Origin: Pseudarthrobacter sp. NIBRBAC000502770
GTDB taxonomy: Bacteria > Actinomycetota > Actinomycetes > Actinomycetales > Micrococcaceae
Assembly (NCBI RefSeq): GCF_006517815.1
Contig: NZ_CP041198.1
Span: 3,968,001 to 4,032,000, forward strand
Direction of reading: 5' to 3'
Length of the DNA stretch: 64,000 bases
Part shown: positions 26,739 through 34,133 of the stretch, piece after piece
How the letters are laid out: the number at the start of each line of letters is the position of its first letter
How positions within the stretch are numbered: the stretch's first letter is position 1
Position numbers and translations under genes: made by a program
Notes under the pieces: model-generated
Told to the model about the DNA's origin: nothing
What the model saw: the letters and a program-made list of their open reading frames with translations, nothing else
Databases searched by the model: none

Positions 26739-28226
26739 ATGAACGCCACCGAGTTGCTCGAAGCCGTGGTGGACCCCGGTTCGTTCGTTTCCTGGGACGC
26801 GGAACCGGAGCAGCCCGGGCTGTCCGAAGAGTACGCCCGGGACCTGGCCAAGGCGCGGGAGCGCAGCGGCGCCGACGAATCAGTGATCACCGGCGCCGGG
26901 CTGATCCGCGGCCGGAGGGTCGCACTCATCGTCAGCGAATTTTCGTTCCTTGCCGGGTCGATCGGCCACGCGGCAGCGCAAAGGATTGTTGCCGCCGTCG
27001 AACGCGCCACTGCCGAAGGGCTCCCGCTGCTGGCCGGTCCGGCGTCAGGCGGCACGCGGATGCAGGAAGGGACGCTCGCGTTCCTGTCCATGGTGAAGAT
27101 CACCGGCGCAGTCCGCGCGCACCGACAGGCCGGGCTTCCCTACCTGGTCTACCTGCGCCACCCCACCACCGGCGGCGTGATGGCGTCCTGGGGATCCCTG
27201 GGGCACATCAACGTGGCCGAACCCGGGGCCCTGCTGGGATTCCTTGGCCCACGCGTCTACCAGGCGCTGTATGGCGAAGCGTTCCCGGAGAACGTCCAGG
27301 TGGCGGAAAACCTCTTCAACAAGGGGTTGATCGACGGCGTGGTGGAACCCCGCGACCTCGCCGATCTGGTGGGCCGGGCGCTGGACATCCTCGCTCCCGC
27401 GGCCCCGCTGCCGCCGCGCCCCGCGGCTCCCGACACCCTGAACGTCCGGCCATCGTCCGTGGACGCCTGGACGTCCATCGGGCTCTCCCGGCGGCCGCGG
27501 CGGCCCGACCTGCGCCAGTTGCTGAAATTCGGCGCCGGCGATGCCCTTCCCTTGAACGGAACCGGGCAGGGCGAGAAGGACCCCGGGTTGTTGCTGGCTC
27601 TTGCACGCTTCGGCACCCAGTCCTGCATCGTGCTGGGGCACGCACGCCCGCTGCGGAAAGACGCCGCCGGCATGGGTCCCGGGTCATTGCGGGAAGCACG
27701 GCGGGGGATGAAGCTGGCGGAGGAACTGCGGCTTCCCCTGCTGACTGTCATCGATACCGCCGGTGCCGCCCTTTCGCAGGAAGCGGAGGAGGGCGGGCTT
27801 GCCGGCGAGATTGCGCGCTCGCTGCATGAACTGATCGGACTCGAGTCACCGTCGGTTTCCGTGCTGCTTGGCCAGGGGGCCGGGGGAGGGGCGCTGGCGC
27901 TGCTGCCTGCGGACAGGACCATCGCCGCGCAGCACAGCTGGCTGTCGCCGCTGCCGCCGGAGGGAGCCAGCGCCATCGTCCACCGGACCACCGAATTCGC
28001 GCCCGCCATGGCCCAGGCGCAGGGTGTGAACGTCGCGGCGCTGTACGCGAACGGGCTGGTGGACCACATCGTTGACGAGCGCGGTGATGCTTCCCTGGAG
28101 CCACGCGAATTCTGCGTCCGGATGGCACAGGCGATTGAGTATGAGCTGGCGACTGTGGCGGGAGTTCCCGTGCCGGAACTGGTGGCTGCCCGCGCCGGAA
28201 AGTTCGCGACGCTGGGCGCGCGCTAG
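26739..28226 (+). CDS. One-chain AccD-AccA-like carboxyltransferase
   Basis: A 495-residue fusion of the two carboxyltransferase halves. Residues 1 to about 225 are AccD-like (GPASGGTRMQEGTLAFLSM, then HPTTGGVMASWGSLGH). Residues about 265-495 are AccA-like (LPLLTVIDTAGA, LGQGAGGGALALLPADR, then PPEGASAIV). The four-Cys zinc finger usual in AccD is missing, and neither a biotin carboxylase nor a biotin carrier gene is next to it. GAGAAGG lies 9 nt before the ATG; a GTG at 26712 is possible. Context with a carrier and CoA-transferase suggests it decarboxylates or transcarboxylates an acyl-CoA such as malonyl-CoA, but acetyl-CoA carboxylase-type synthesis cannot be excluded. Confidence 0.8.
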   Translation: MNATELLEAVVDPGSFVSWDAEPEQPGLSEEYARDLAKARERSGADESVITGAGLIRGRRVALIVSEFSFLAGSIGHAAAQRIVAAVERATAEGLPLLAGPASGGTRMQEGTLAFLSMVKITGAVRAHRQAGLPYLVYLRHPTTGGVMASWGSLGHINVAEPGALLGFLGPRVYQALYGEAFPENVQVAENLFNKGLIDGVVEPRDLADLVGRALDILAPAAPLPPRPAAPDTLNVRPSSVDAWTSIGLSRRPRRPDLRQLLKFGAGDALPLNGTGQGEKDPGLLLALARFGTQSCIVLGHARPLRKDAAGMGPGSLREARRGMKLAEELRLPLLTVIDTAGAALSQEAEEGGLAGEIARSLHELIGLESPSVSVLLGQGAGGGALALLPADRTIAAQHSWLSPLPPEGASAIVHRTTEFAPAMAQAQGVNVAALYANGLVDHIVDERGDASLEPREFCVRMAQAIEYELATVAGVPVPELVAARAGKFATLGAR

Positions 28227-28302
28227 GCGAGGCGGCGTAAGGCTGGGACGTCGGTACCCACCTCGACGGCGGCAGCCACGCGGGCGGCTCGGCGACCGGC
28301 CG

Positions 28303-28776
28303 CTACTTTCGTTGCCGGACCCGCGCCCTGTGGGCGTTGGAGCGGAGCTGGAGGATACGCGCGCCGCCCGCAACGGCCACCAGCACGCCGCCCGTCACGG
28401 CCGCGATGAACAGAGCCATGCCAAGCGGGACTGAGCCCTCGAAGCCCAGGAATTTCACCAAGGCCTGTTCCTGGTTCTGCAGGATGAAAACGATCAGCAG
28501 GATCAGGAGCGCCAAGGCAGCCACTACCGCTGCCCAGATGACTCCGGCGCGGGTGACCTTGCGCTCCGGGGTGGCGCCGCCCGGGGCGGTCGTGGCCGAG
28601 GTTCCTGCGGCCGAGGTTCCTGTGGCCGGCGTTCGGGGCTCCCGCGCTGGGTAGGACGGGGCGCCGCCGAGGGATGCGGCCCGGTCCCCTGACGGCTGGG
28701 CCGGGTTTGCTGGCGGCGTGGTGGCCTCGCGTTCCGGCAGGCGGTCCGGTCCTGGCGTGTACTGTCCTGCGCTCAT
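28303..28776 (-). CDS. LapA domain membrane protein
   Basis: A 157-residue protein with a Pro/Ala/Thr-rich soluble N-terminus (about 75 residues), then a LapA (DUF1049) module of two membrane segments: VIWAAVVAALALLILLIVFI, the NQEQALVKFLGFEGSVPLGMALF hinge (family-typical F-x-N/Q-x-Q pattern), and a second segment leading to a basic tail. LapA proteins act in envelope assembly in Gram-negatives; in actinobacteria the role is unknown. AAAGGA precedes the ATG at 28776. A perfect AT-rich 16-bp palindrome lies 22 nt upstream of the start. Confidence 0.75.
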   Translation of the reverse strand: MSAGQYTPGPDRLPEREATTPPANPAQPSGDRAASLGGAPSYPAREPRTPATGTSAAGTSATTAPGGATPERKVTRAGVIWAAVVAALALLILLIVFILQNQEQALVKFLGFEGSVPLGMALFIAAVTGGVLVAVAGGARILQLRSNAHRARVRQRK

Positions 28777-28797
28777 GCCCGTTTCCTTTCGCAGAAT

Positions 28798-28813
28798 AAT
28801 AAGCATGCTTATT
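28798..28813. promoter_or_regulatory. Perfect 16-bp AT-rich palindrome
   Basis: AATAAGCATGCTTATT stands 22 nt before the LapA-like gene. An AT-rich perfect palindrome of this length is unusual in this GC-rich sequence and sits where a promoter -10 region would be, so it is a strong operator candidate. No regulator gene adjoins it. Confidence 0.6.
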
Positions 28814-28908
28814 TTGCAACCATAGACGCCAGTGTTGCGTTAGCACAACGCGCGTAACGGGGTGTGCGGCCAAGAGTCGCGGACGGAGGAGGTGTCCCGG
28901 GGTGTTTT

Positions 28909-28948
28909 GTCGAAGGAGGGGCACCCGCCCGGGAACCCCTCCTTCGAC
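28909..28948. terminator. 13-bp perfect hairpin after a small-protein gene
   Basis: GTCGAAGGAGGGG (28909-28921) pairs perfectly with CCCCTCCTTCGAC (28936-28948) around a 14-nt loop. It lies 28 nt beyond the stop of the 69-residue minus-strand gene. No T-tract follows on that strand, so it may terminate or protect the message. Confidence 0.5.
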
Positions 28949-28976
28949 TCCGGCCCGGGTCATGACAGCCCGGGCG

Positions 28977-29186
28977 TCAGACCCTCTCCTTGTTCCGCTC
29001 GGCGGAGGGGGTGCGCGGTGCAGGGGACCTTCGCCAGTTGGGGAACGCCCAGAAGGTGAAATCCGGTGCCTTGACCGGCTCCTTTGGAGTTTCCGCAGGT
29101 GTTTCGGGTTTTGTTTCGGCTTCGGGCCGGCGCGTCGTTTCCTTCCTGGCGCCCCATCCGAAGTCCTTGTTTGATGCGTAGCACAT
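28977..29186 (-). CDS. Small 69-residue protein, unknown function
   Basis: A short gene supported by a strong GAGGAGG sequence 5 nt before its ATG. The protein begins MCYASNKDFGWG and is then highly charged, rich in Lys, Glu, Pro and Thr (TRRPEAETKPETPAETPKEPV), ending with many Arg. It has a Cys at position 2 and no membrane segment. I cannot name a family; short actinobacterial proteins with a similar MC-x-aromatic start exist in my recollection, but I could not check. It is followed by a 13-bp hairpin, as expected for a separate transcript. Confidence 0.6.
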   Translation of the reverse strand: MCYASNKDFGWGARKETTRRPEAETKPETPAETPKEPVKAPDFTFWAFPNWRRSPAPRTPSAERNKERV

Positions 29187-29288
29187 ACAGGCCTCCTCAT
29201 GGTGACTGCCCTTTAATCGTCCTCCTGATTGGCGCAGGAGTCGATACGCCGGCGAACTCCACATGGGTACCGCGGCATCGGTATGCAG

Positions 29289-29310
29289 CCCGCGTGGCAG
29301 GCCACGCGGG
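29289..29310 (-). terminator. Hairpin after the Cys/His-rich small gene
   Basis: CCCGCGTGGC (29289-29298) pairs with GCCACGCGGG (29301-29310). The two nucleotides between the arms mean that the innermost pairs must open to form the loop. It lies 4 nt from the stop of the minus-strand gene at 29314, a fitting terminator position. Confidence 0.6.
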
Positions 29311-29313
29311 GAG

Positions 29314-29538
29314 TCAGCCGCCGTTAACGATGTCCTGTGCCTCCTGCGGGCGGTGGAACTCGCAGGGCCCTTGATGGCGGAGGGGGAGCAGGCAAGTCCG
29401 GCCCGTCGGCAGGTGGACCAGGGCGCACCGGCCGGCCATGGCGAGGTCCTCCCTGACGTTGGTGTTGCTCAGGTCTGGCCGGCCATCGGGGGCCGCCGCG
29501 TAAGTTTCGGCGCCGTTTGCGCTGGGTTCAGCATTCAT
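29314..29538 (-). CDS. Small Cys/His protein, unknown function
   Basis: A 74-residue protein. Its second half carries CALVHLPTGRTCLLPLRHQG followed by PCEFHRP: three cysteines and three histidines spaced like a metal site. Related C...GHxGPC patterns occur in short actinobacterial proteins, by recollection. GAGGAG stands 9 nt before the ATG at 29538; a TTG three codons upstream is too close to that site. A hairpin follows the stop. Function is unknown; a zinc-binding role is a guess. Confidence 0.6.
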   Translation of the reverse strand: MNAEPSANGAETYAAAPDGRPDLSNTNVREDLAMAGRCALVHLPTGRTCLLPLRHQGPCEFHRPQEAQDIVNGG

Positions 29539-29666
29539 GCGGGACAACTCCTCGTGGAGCTTGGTGGGTGGAGGAAACGTAATGGCGCTTTACCAGTTTG
29601 GGTAGCCCAGGTTACGGCTGGGTTAAGCCGCCGTTAGGTTAAGGTCAACAGCAAAAAGCCCTGCCC

Positions 29667-31112
29667 CTAGAAGCCCAGTTGGCGCGCGACCTGCAGCAGG
29701 AGGGCCTCAGAACCCGGAGGGCCCACCAGCTGGATTCCCATGGGCAGTCCGCTCCCGGGGGCACCGCCGGTCCAATACACCGGAACCGTGATGGCCGGCA
29801 GTCCGCACACATTGACCATCGAGGACCAGGGCGCGTATTCGCACTGCTTCCGGTAGTCGCCATCGGCGTCCCCGGGCCACTGCGCCGACGGCCAGCGGCC
29901 GCTGCCGTGCGCCGTGCCGGTGAACCAGCCCACCGGCCGGGGCGTCTGCGCCAGCGCGGGCATCAACATCAGGTCCCACTGCCGGTACTGGGCCTCCGTG
30001 TCGTGCTGGAACTGCCGCAGGAACGCCAGCGCCTCGGCAAGTTTGGCAGGGCTGCGCTGCTGCGCGCGCCGGCGGAAGGTCCGGGTCAGGGGCGCGAGCT
30101 GCGCTTCCCTGGATGGGCTGATCCGGGCGGCGCCCACTCCGGCGGTCCAGGCTGTGGTGAAGGCATCCGGGTACCGGTTGTCATAGCGGACGCCGGCGTC
30201 GCCAAGGGTATGGCCGGCATGTTCCAGGAGGGCTTCGCCGGCCTGGAGCGCGTCCAGGGCCTCCCGATCCGGCGTGAACGGAAAGGTGCCGGACCAGGGA
30301 CTGTCAAGCGTGATGCCGATCCTCAGCCGCGGCGGCTCCTGCCGGACTGCCTCGAGGTACTGGTTCCCTGGGGCCAGGACGTCCATCATCAGCGCTGCAT
30401 CCTCTGCGCTCCGGGCAATGGGTCCCGGCGTCACCAGCCGGGCAGGGTCGCCGGCGCTTTCCCCGGCGGCCACCAGCCCCCGCCCGGGTTTGAGTCCCAC
30501 CAGGCCACAGGCGGCAGCGGGTATGCGGACTGATCCGCCGCCGTCGGTCCCGGGGGCAAAAGGCAGCAACCCTGCCGCCACGGCGGCTGCACTGCCGCCG
30601 GAGGACCCTCCCGAACTTCTGCCCGGCGCGTGCGGGTTGCGCGACGGCGGCGCGATGCGGTTTTCGCTGTAGGCCGTCAGTCCGAATTCGGGCACCTGGG
30701 TCTTGCCCAGCGAAACCACGCCGGCATCCTTAAAAAGGGACACCAGGGGAGCGTCGGCAGGGGCGGGCTTGTGGTTCAGGGCGGCGCTGCCGTGCGTGGT
30801 CACCACACCGGCCACGTCCGCGAGGTCCTTGAACGCCAGCGGCATGCCGTGCAGCAGGGGCAGGTCATCGGCGGCGGAATGGGCGCTGCGGGTATCCGCC
30901 GCCCGCGCCTGCTCCAGGGCCTGGTCCGCCGGCACGGTGATGAAGGCGCCCAGCAGTGGGTTTTGCTGCCCGATCCGCTCCAGGAAGTGTGCGGTGGCTT
31001 CAGTGGCGGACACCAATCCGGTGCGCAGGAGGTCGCGGAGCGCCAGTGCCGAAAGTTCGTGGAGTTCAGGCACGGGGACCTGCCGGCCGGGGCCGGGCTT
31101 TCCGGCAGGCAC
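29667..31112 (-). CDS. Amidase signature family hydrolase
   Basis: A 481-residue (or shorter) amidase. The amidase signature contains [16 protein letters not shown] with the cis-Ser and nucleophile Ser, and the catalytic Lys is in [34 protein letters not shown] continues the motif. Members hydrolyse amides or act in GatCAB; this free-standing form is probably catabolic. The start is uncertain. GTG at 31112 gives the longest frame but has no ribosome site. GTG at 31073 ([10 protein letters not shown]) better fits the family N-terminus. An ATG at 31152 with AGGAGG is out of frame and ends over the 31073 start. Confidence 0.85.
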   Translation of the reverse strand: MPAGKPGPGRQVPVPELHELSALALRDLLRTGLVSATEATAHFLERIGQQNPLLGAFITVPADQALEQARAADTRSAHSAADDLPLLHGMPLAFKDLADVAGVVTTHGSAALNHKPAPADAPLVSLFKDAGVVSLGKTQVPEFGLTAYSENRIAPPSRNPHAPGRSSGGSSGGSAAAVAAGLLPFAPGTDGGGSVRIPAAACGLVGLKPGRGLVAAGESAGDPARLVTPGPIARSAEDAALMMDVLAPGNQYLEAVRQEPPRLRIGITLDSPWSGTFPFTPDREALDALQAGEALLEHAGHTLGDAGVRYDNRYPDAFTTAWTAGVGAARISPSREAQLAPLTRTFRRRAQQRSPAKLAEALAFLRQFQHDTEAQYRQWDLMLMPALAQTPRPVGWFTGTAHGSGRWPSAQWPGDADGDYRKQCEYAPWSSMVNVCGLPAITVPVYWTGGAPGSGLPMGIQLVGPPGSEALLLQVARQLGF

Positions 31113-31152
31113 AAGCCGGTAGCGCGGAGAGGGCGGTCAGCCGTTGGGACAT
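31066..31152 (-). CDS. Possible leader peptide before the amidase
   Basis: ATG at 31152 has a perfect AGGAGG 5 nt upstream and opens a 28-codon frame whose TGA (31068-31066) overlaps the GTG at 31073. Ribosomes could terminate here and restart on the amidase. The alternative is that a frameshift has separated the true amidase start from its body. Confidence 0.35.
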   Translation of the reverse strand: MSQRLTALSALPACACRKARPRPAGPRA

Positions 31153-31279
31153 GGAAACCTCCTGGGCCTTCACCAGCCTAACCCGCGCCTTTCCCCGGAC
31201 CCGTTCCGGCTGCGTGGAGGCGGAAGGGCTAGGCTTAAACCTGACTTTGATCCGACAGAGCTGCCAAGACAGGACTCCG

Positions 31280-31606
31280 ATGAGCGATTTCGATACCGTC
31301 CCCGTCCATGACGTCCCGGCCGACGCCGTGATCCTGGACGTCCGGGAGGACTACGAGTGGGTTGCCGGCCATGCCGAGGGCGCAGTCCACATCCCCATGG
31401 ACCAGGTCCCGGCCCGGCTGGATGAACTCGACCCGGACGAGGACGTCTACGTCATTTGCCGCACCGGCGGCCGCTCCTTCCGCGTGGCCCAATGGCTCAC
31501 AGGCCAGGGGTATACAGCCATTAACGTGTCCGGCGGCATGGACCAGTGGCTGGAATCCGGCAAGCCCCTGGTCTCGGACAACGGACTCAAGCCCCTGGTG
31601 CTTTAG
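31280..31606 (+). CDS. Rhodanese-like sulfurtransferase
   Basis: A 108-residue single-domain rhodanese. The active cysteine is Cys60 in VICRTGGRS, and VREDYEWVAGHAEGAVHIPM is the typical N-terminal signature. Single-domain rhodaneses pass sulfur from persulfides and serve in detoxification or cofactor assembly; the specific partner is unknown. TAGGCT at 31230-31235 could be a -10 element. The last base of its TAG is the first base of the GTG start of pheA, so the two genes are translationally coupled. Confidence 0.88.
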   Translation: MSDFDTVPVHDVPADAVILDVREDYEWVAGHAEGAVHIPMDQVPARLDELDPDEDVYVICRTGGRSFRVAQWLTGQGYTAINVSGGMDQWLESGKPLVSDNGLKPLVL

Positions 31607-32577
31607 TGCCCTGCACCTATACCTTCCTCGGTCCGGAGGGCACATTCACTGAGGCTGCCCTGCTGCAGGTCCCTGGCGCCGCCCAGGCGGTCCGGTTGCC
31701 GGCGTCGAACGTCAACGCTGCCCTTGACAAAGTCCGCGACGGCTCGGCAGACGCCGCCATGGTCCCCATCGAAAACTCGGTGGAGGGCGGCGTGACTGCC
31801 ACGCTGGATGCCATTGCCACGGGCCCGGAACTGCGGATCATCCGCGAAGTCCTGGTTCCCATCAGCTTTGTCCTTGCTGCCCGGCCAGGCGTGCGGCTGG
31901 AGGATGTGCGGCGGGTGTCCACGCACGGCCATGCCTGGGCGCAGTGCCGGCTATGGATGGATCAGCATATACCTGGTGCGGAATACGTTCCCGGATCGTC
32001 AACAGCCGCTGCCGCGCTGGGGCTGCTGGACGCGGACTGCCGGTACGACGCGGCAATTTGCGCCCCGCTCGTGGCCAGGGAGCATGCGGGGCTGTCGGTC
32101 CTGGCGGAAGACATTGGGGACAACCCCGGCGCGGTGACACGCTTCATCCTGGTCAGCCGGCCGGCTCCACTGCCGGAACGGACCGGAGCGGACAAGACCA
32201 CCGTTGTGGTCCCGCTGCCGGAGGACCGGCCGGGCGCCCTCATGGAGATCCTTGACCAGTTCGCCAGCCGCGGCGTCAACCTCAGCAGGATCGAATCGCG
32301 CCCTACCGGACAGTACCTGGGGCACTATTTCTTCAGCATCGACGCCGACGGCCATGCCCGCGAGGCCAGGGTGGCTGACGCACTGGCGGGGCTGCACCGC
32401 ATCAGTCCCGGCACCCGCTTCCTGGGCTCCTACGCCAGGGCCGACAGGCACGCCACGCCGGTTCCCGCCCATACCTCCGATGCTGCTTTCGCGGCCGCCC
32501 GGACGTGGGTGGAATCCGTCCTCGCCGAGGAATCCGCCGCAGGTGAAAGCGGTTCCGGGGCTTCGCCCAAAGCGTAG
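31606..32577 (+). CDS. pheA: Prephenate dehydratase
   Basis: A 323-residue enzyme converting prephenate to phenylpyruvate in phenylalanine synthesis. The dehydratase domain covers residues 1 to about 185 (YTFLGPEGTFTEAAL, MVPIENSVEGGV, then GDNPGAVTRFILV). An ACT regulatory domain follows (VPLPEDRPGALMEILDQFASRGVNLSRIESRP), the site of phenylalanine feedback in homologues. The GTG at 31606 overlaps the rhodanese stop by one base. A Ser/Ala/Gly-rich tail ends the protein. The link between the rhodanese and phenylalanine synthesis is not obvious. Confidence 0.95.
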   Translation: MPCTYTFLGPEGTFTEAALLQVPGAAQAVRLPASNVNAALDKVRDGSADAAMVPIENSVEGGVTATLDAIATGPELRIIREVLVPISFVLAARPGVRLEDVRRVSTHGHAWAQCRLWMDQHIPGAEYVPGSSTAAAALGLLDADCRYDAAICAPLVAREHAGLSVLAEDIGDNPGAVTRFILVSRPAPLPERTGADKTTVVVPLPEDRPGALMEILDQFASRGVNLSRIESRPTGQYLGHYFFSIDADGHAREARVADALAGLHRISPGTRFLGSYARADRHATPVPAHTSDAAFAAARTWVESVLAEESAAGESGSGASPKA

Positions 32578-32672
32578 GCAAATGCCCCCGGAAAATACTT
32601 CCGCGGACTGTGGACTGTGCGTATGCTTGCTTGATCCACACGGGGTATGGCCCCTGACGAAGGGAGCGGGTC

Positions 32673-32897
32673 ATGACCAGCAGCACTGACAATGACGGCC
32701 AGGGGATGATCGTCAACCCCAAGCCGACGGGAGACAACCAGGACTGGGACGGGGACGACGCCGACCGTGCCGACCGCCTCCGCTTCGAAGAGGAGCAGGC
32801 GATGATCCGCGAGCAGTCCGAAGCCCACGCTGCTGCCAAACAAGCCCACGCGGACGCGAAAGCTGCTGCGGAGGCTGGGAAAAAGTCCGGGTCCTGA
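32673..32897 (+). CDS. Small charged helical protein, unknown function
   Basis: A 74-residue protein. The N-terminal third is acidic (DNQDWDGDDADRAD), and the rest is an Ala/Glu/Lys-rich stretch (RFEEEQAMIREQSEAHAAAK onward) likely to form one long helix or coiled coil. There is no membrane segment. GGGAGCGGG precedes the ATG. It follows pheA by 95 nt and ends just before a very strong hairpin. I do not recognise a family. Confidence 0.6.
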   Translation: MTSSTDNDGQGMIVNPKPTGDNQDWDGDDADRADRLRFEEEQAMIREQSEAHAAAKQAHADAKAAAEAGKKSGS

Positions 32898-32905
32898 CGG
32901 CGCCG

Positions 32906-32948
32906 ACTACTGGGGCGGCGCGCCGCGTCGCGGCGCCGCCCCAGTAGT
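32906..32948. terminator. Bidirectional 16-bp hairpin
   Basis: ACTACTGGGGCGGCGC (32906-32921) pairs perfectly with GCGCCGCCCCAGTAGT (32933-32948). It lies between the converging small gene and the diacylglycerol kinase gene and touches the TAA of the latter, so it can terminate both. Confidence 0.75.
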
Positions 32949-34045
32949 TACCGCACCGTGCGTGGACTGCCCTGCGCCGGGCCGCCGCTCTGTCCCTGCC
33001 CCCTGACCCTGACCAGGAGTGACCGGGGCTCCACCCCGACCGTAAGCTGAGTGGCTTCCCCCGCCGTGTCGCCGTCGAGCTGCGTGGGCATCGGCTCGGG
33101 GCACTTGATGACCACCTTGACTGACCGGTACACGGTCATGATGGGCAGCTTTCCACTGTGCTTGAACATGATTTTCACGTACATCAGCAGCCACCCCAGG
33201 GCGCTGCGGGGGCTCATCACCACGACGTCCAGCATGCCGTCGTCGATCATGGCCTGCGGGATGAAGTCAATGCCGCCGGGAACCAGGCCGCAATTGGCGA
33301 ACAGCACGCTGCGGATGTTCCTGACCTGCTCCGGGCTGTCATCCAGGGCGATCGACACCTTTTTCCGCCGGCCCGGCAGGTGGCGCACCCCGGCCTCCGT
33401 GTAGGCCAGCCAGCCCACGGCTTTCTTCAGCCCGGCGTTGGTGTCGGCGAGGACTTCGGCATCCATGCCGATTCCGGCGATCACCAGGAAGACGTGCTCC
33501 GAATAGTGGCCCGTGCGGGAGTTCTCAATGGCCATCCGGGCAGTGTCAATGTACCGTTGCCGCCCAAAAAGCGCTGTCTGGACATTGCCGTGGAGATCGT
33601 TCACGTCCAGGTCCACATTCCGGGCCAAGAGATTTCCCGTGCCCAGCGGAATCAGGCCCATGGCTACATCGGTGTTCGCGAGGGCCTCAGCCACCACCCG
33701 GACGGTGCCGTCGCCGCCGCCCACCAGGACGACGTCGGGCTTTGCCGCCAAGGCGGCCTGCATCTGCGAAAAGCCGGGGTCCTCCGCCGTCGTCTCGAAA
33801 AAGACGGGCTCCTCCCACCCCGCCGCCAGGCATGCCCGGTGGATCATTCCCCTGGCTTCGTCCGCCCGCGCCTTGATGGGGTTCAGGACCACGGCCACCC
33901 GCTGCTGGGCCAGCCCTGAGTCGTAGGCTTCCCCGGCGACGGCGCTGCGCATATGCAGGGCCTTGAGGCGGCGCACCCCCCACCAGCTGGAGGTGGCGAA
34001 GGCAAGCGCCACGGCAATCAGCAGGTAGAGAATCCAGTCGCTCAT
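32948..34045 (-). CDS. Diacylglycerol kinase family lipid kinase
   Basis: A 365-residue lipid kinase of the DagK/YegS family. It has one N-terminal membrane segment (WILYLLIAVALAFATSS), then the nucleotide motif GGGDGT at residues 109-114 and the IPLGTGNLLARN motif, both diagnostic. Such enzymes phosphorylate diacylglycerol or related lipids at the inner membrane, recycling lipid released by envelope synthesis. Whether diacylglycerol or another lipid is used is undecided. It is divergent from serS with an 88-bp gap, and shares a terminator with a small gene. Confidence 0.88.
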   Translation of the reverse strand: MSDWILYLLIAVALAFATSSWWGVRRLKALHMRSAVAGEAYDSGLAQQRVAVVLNPIKARADEARGMIHRACLAAGWEEPVFFETTAEDPGFSQMQAALAAKPDVVLVGGGDGTVRVVAEALANTDVAMGLIPLGTGNLLARNVDLDVNDLHGNVQTALFGRQRYIDTARMAIENSRTGHYSEHVFLVIAGIGMDAEVLADTNAGLKKAVGWLAYTEAGVRHLPGRRKKVSIALDDSPEQVRNIRSVLFANCGLVPGGIDFIPQAMIDDGMLDVVVMSPRSALGWLLMYVKIMFKHSGKLPIMTVYRSVKVVIKCPEPMPTQLDGDTAGEATQLTVGVEPRSLLVRVRGQGQSGGPAQGSPRTVR

Positions 34046-34119
34046 GGTGGTTCAACAGTAGCCCGGCGCGCGGCGGCCCGCGGCACGGAGCTGCACGCCC
34101 GCCGTCGTGCAGTGAATTG

Positions 34120-34125
34120 GATACC
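34120..34125 (+). promoter_or_regulatory. Putative -10 box of a leaderless serS message
   Basis: GATACC lies 8 nt before the GTG start of serS, which has no ribosome site. This spacing suits transcription starting at the GTG itself, as is frequent in actinobacteria. Confidence 0.3.
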
Positions 34126-34133
34126 CTTGTCTG

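Noticed and set aside
29539..29666. Three GGTTA-type short direct repeats before the Cys/His gene
   Set aside because: Units are short and irregularly spaced; chance is a fair explanation.
31605..31608. Rhodanese and pheA as one fused gene
   Set aside because: A clear TAG separates them and pheA has its own GTG in a different frame.
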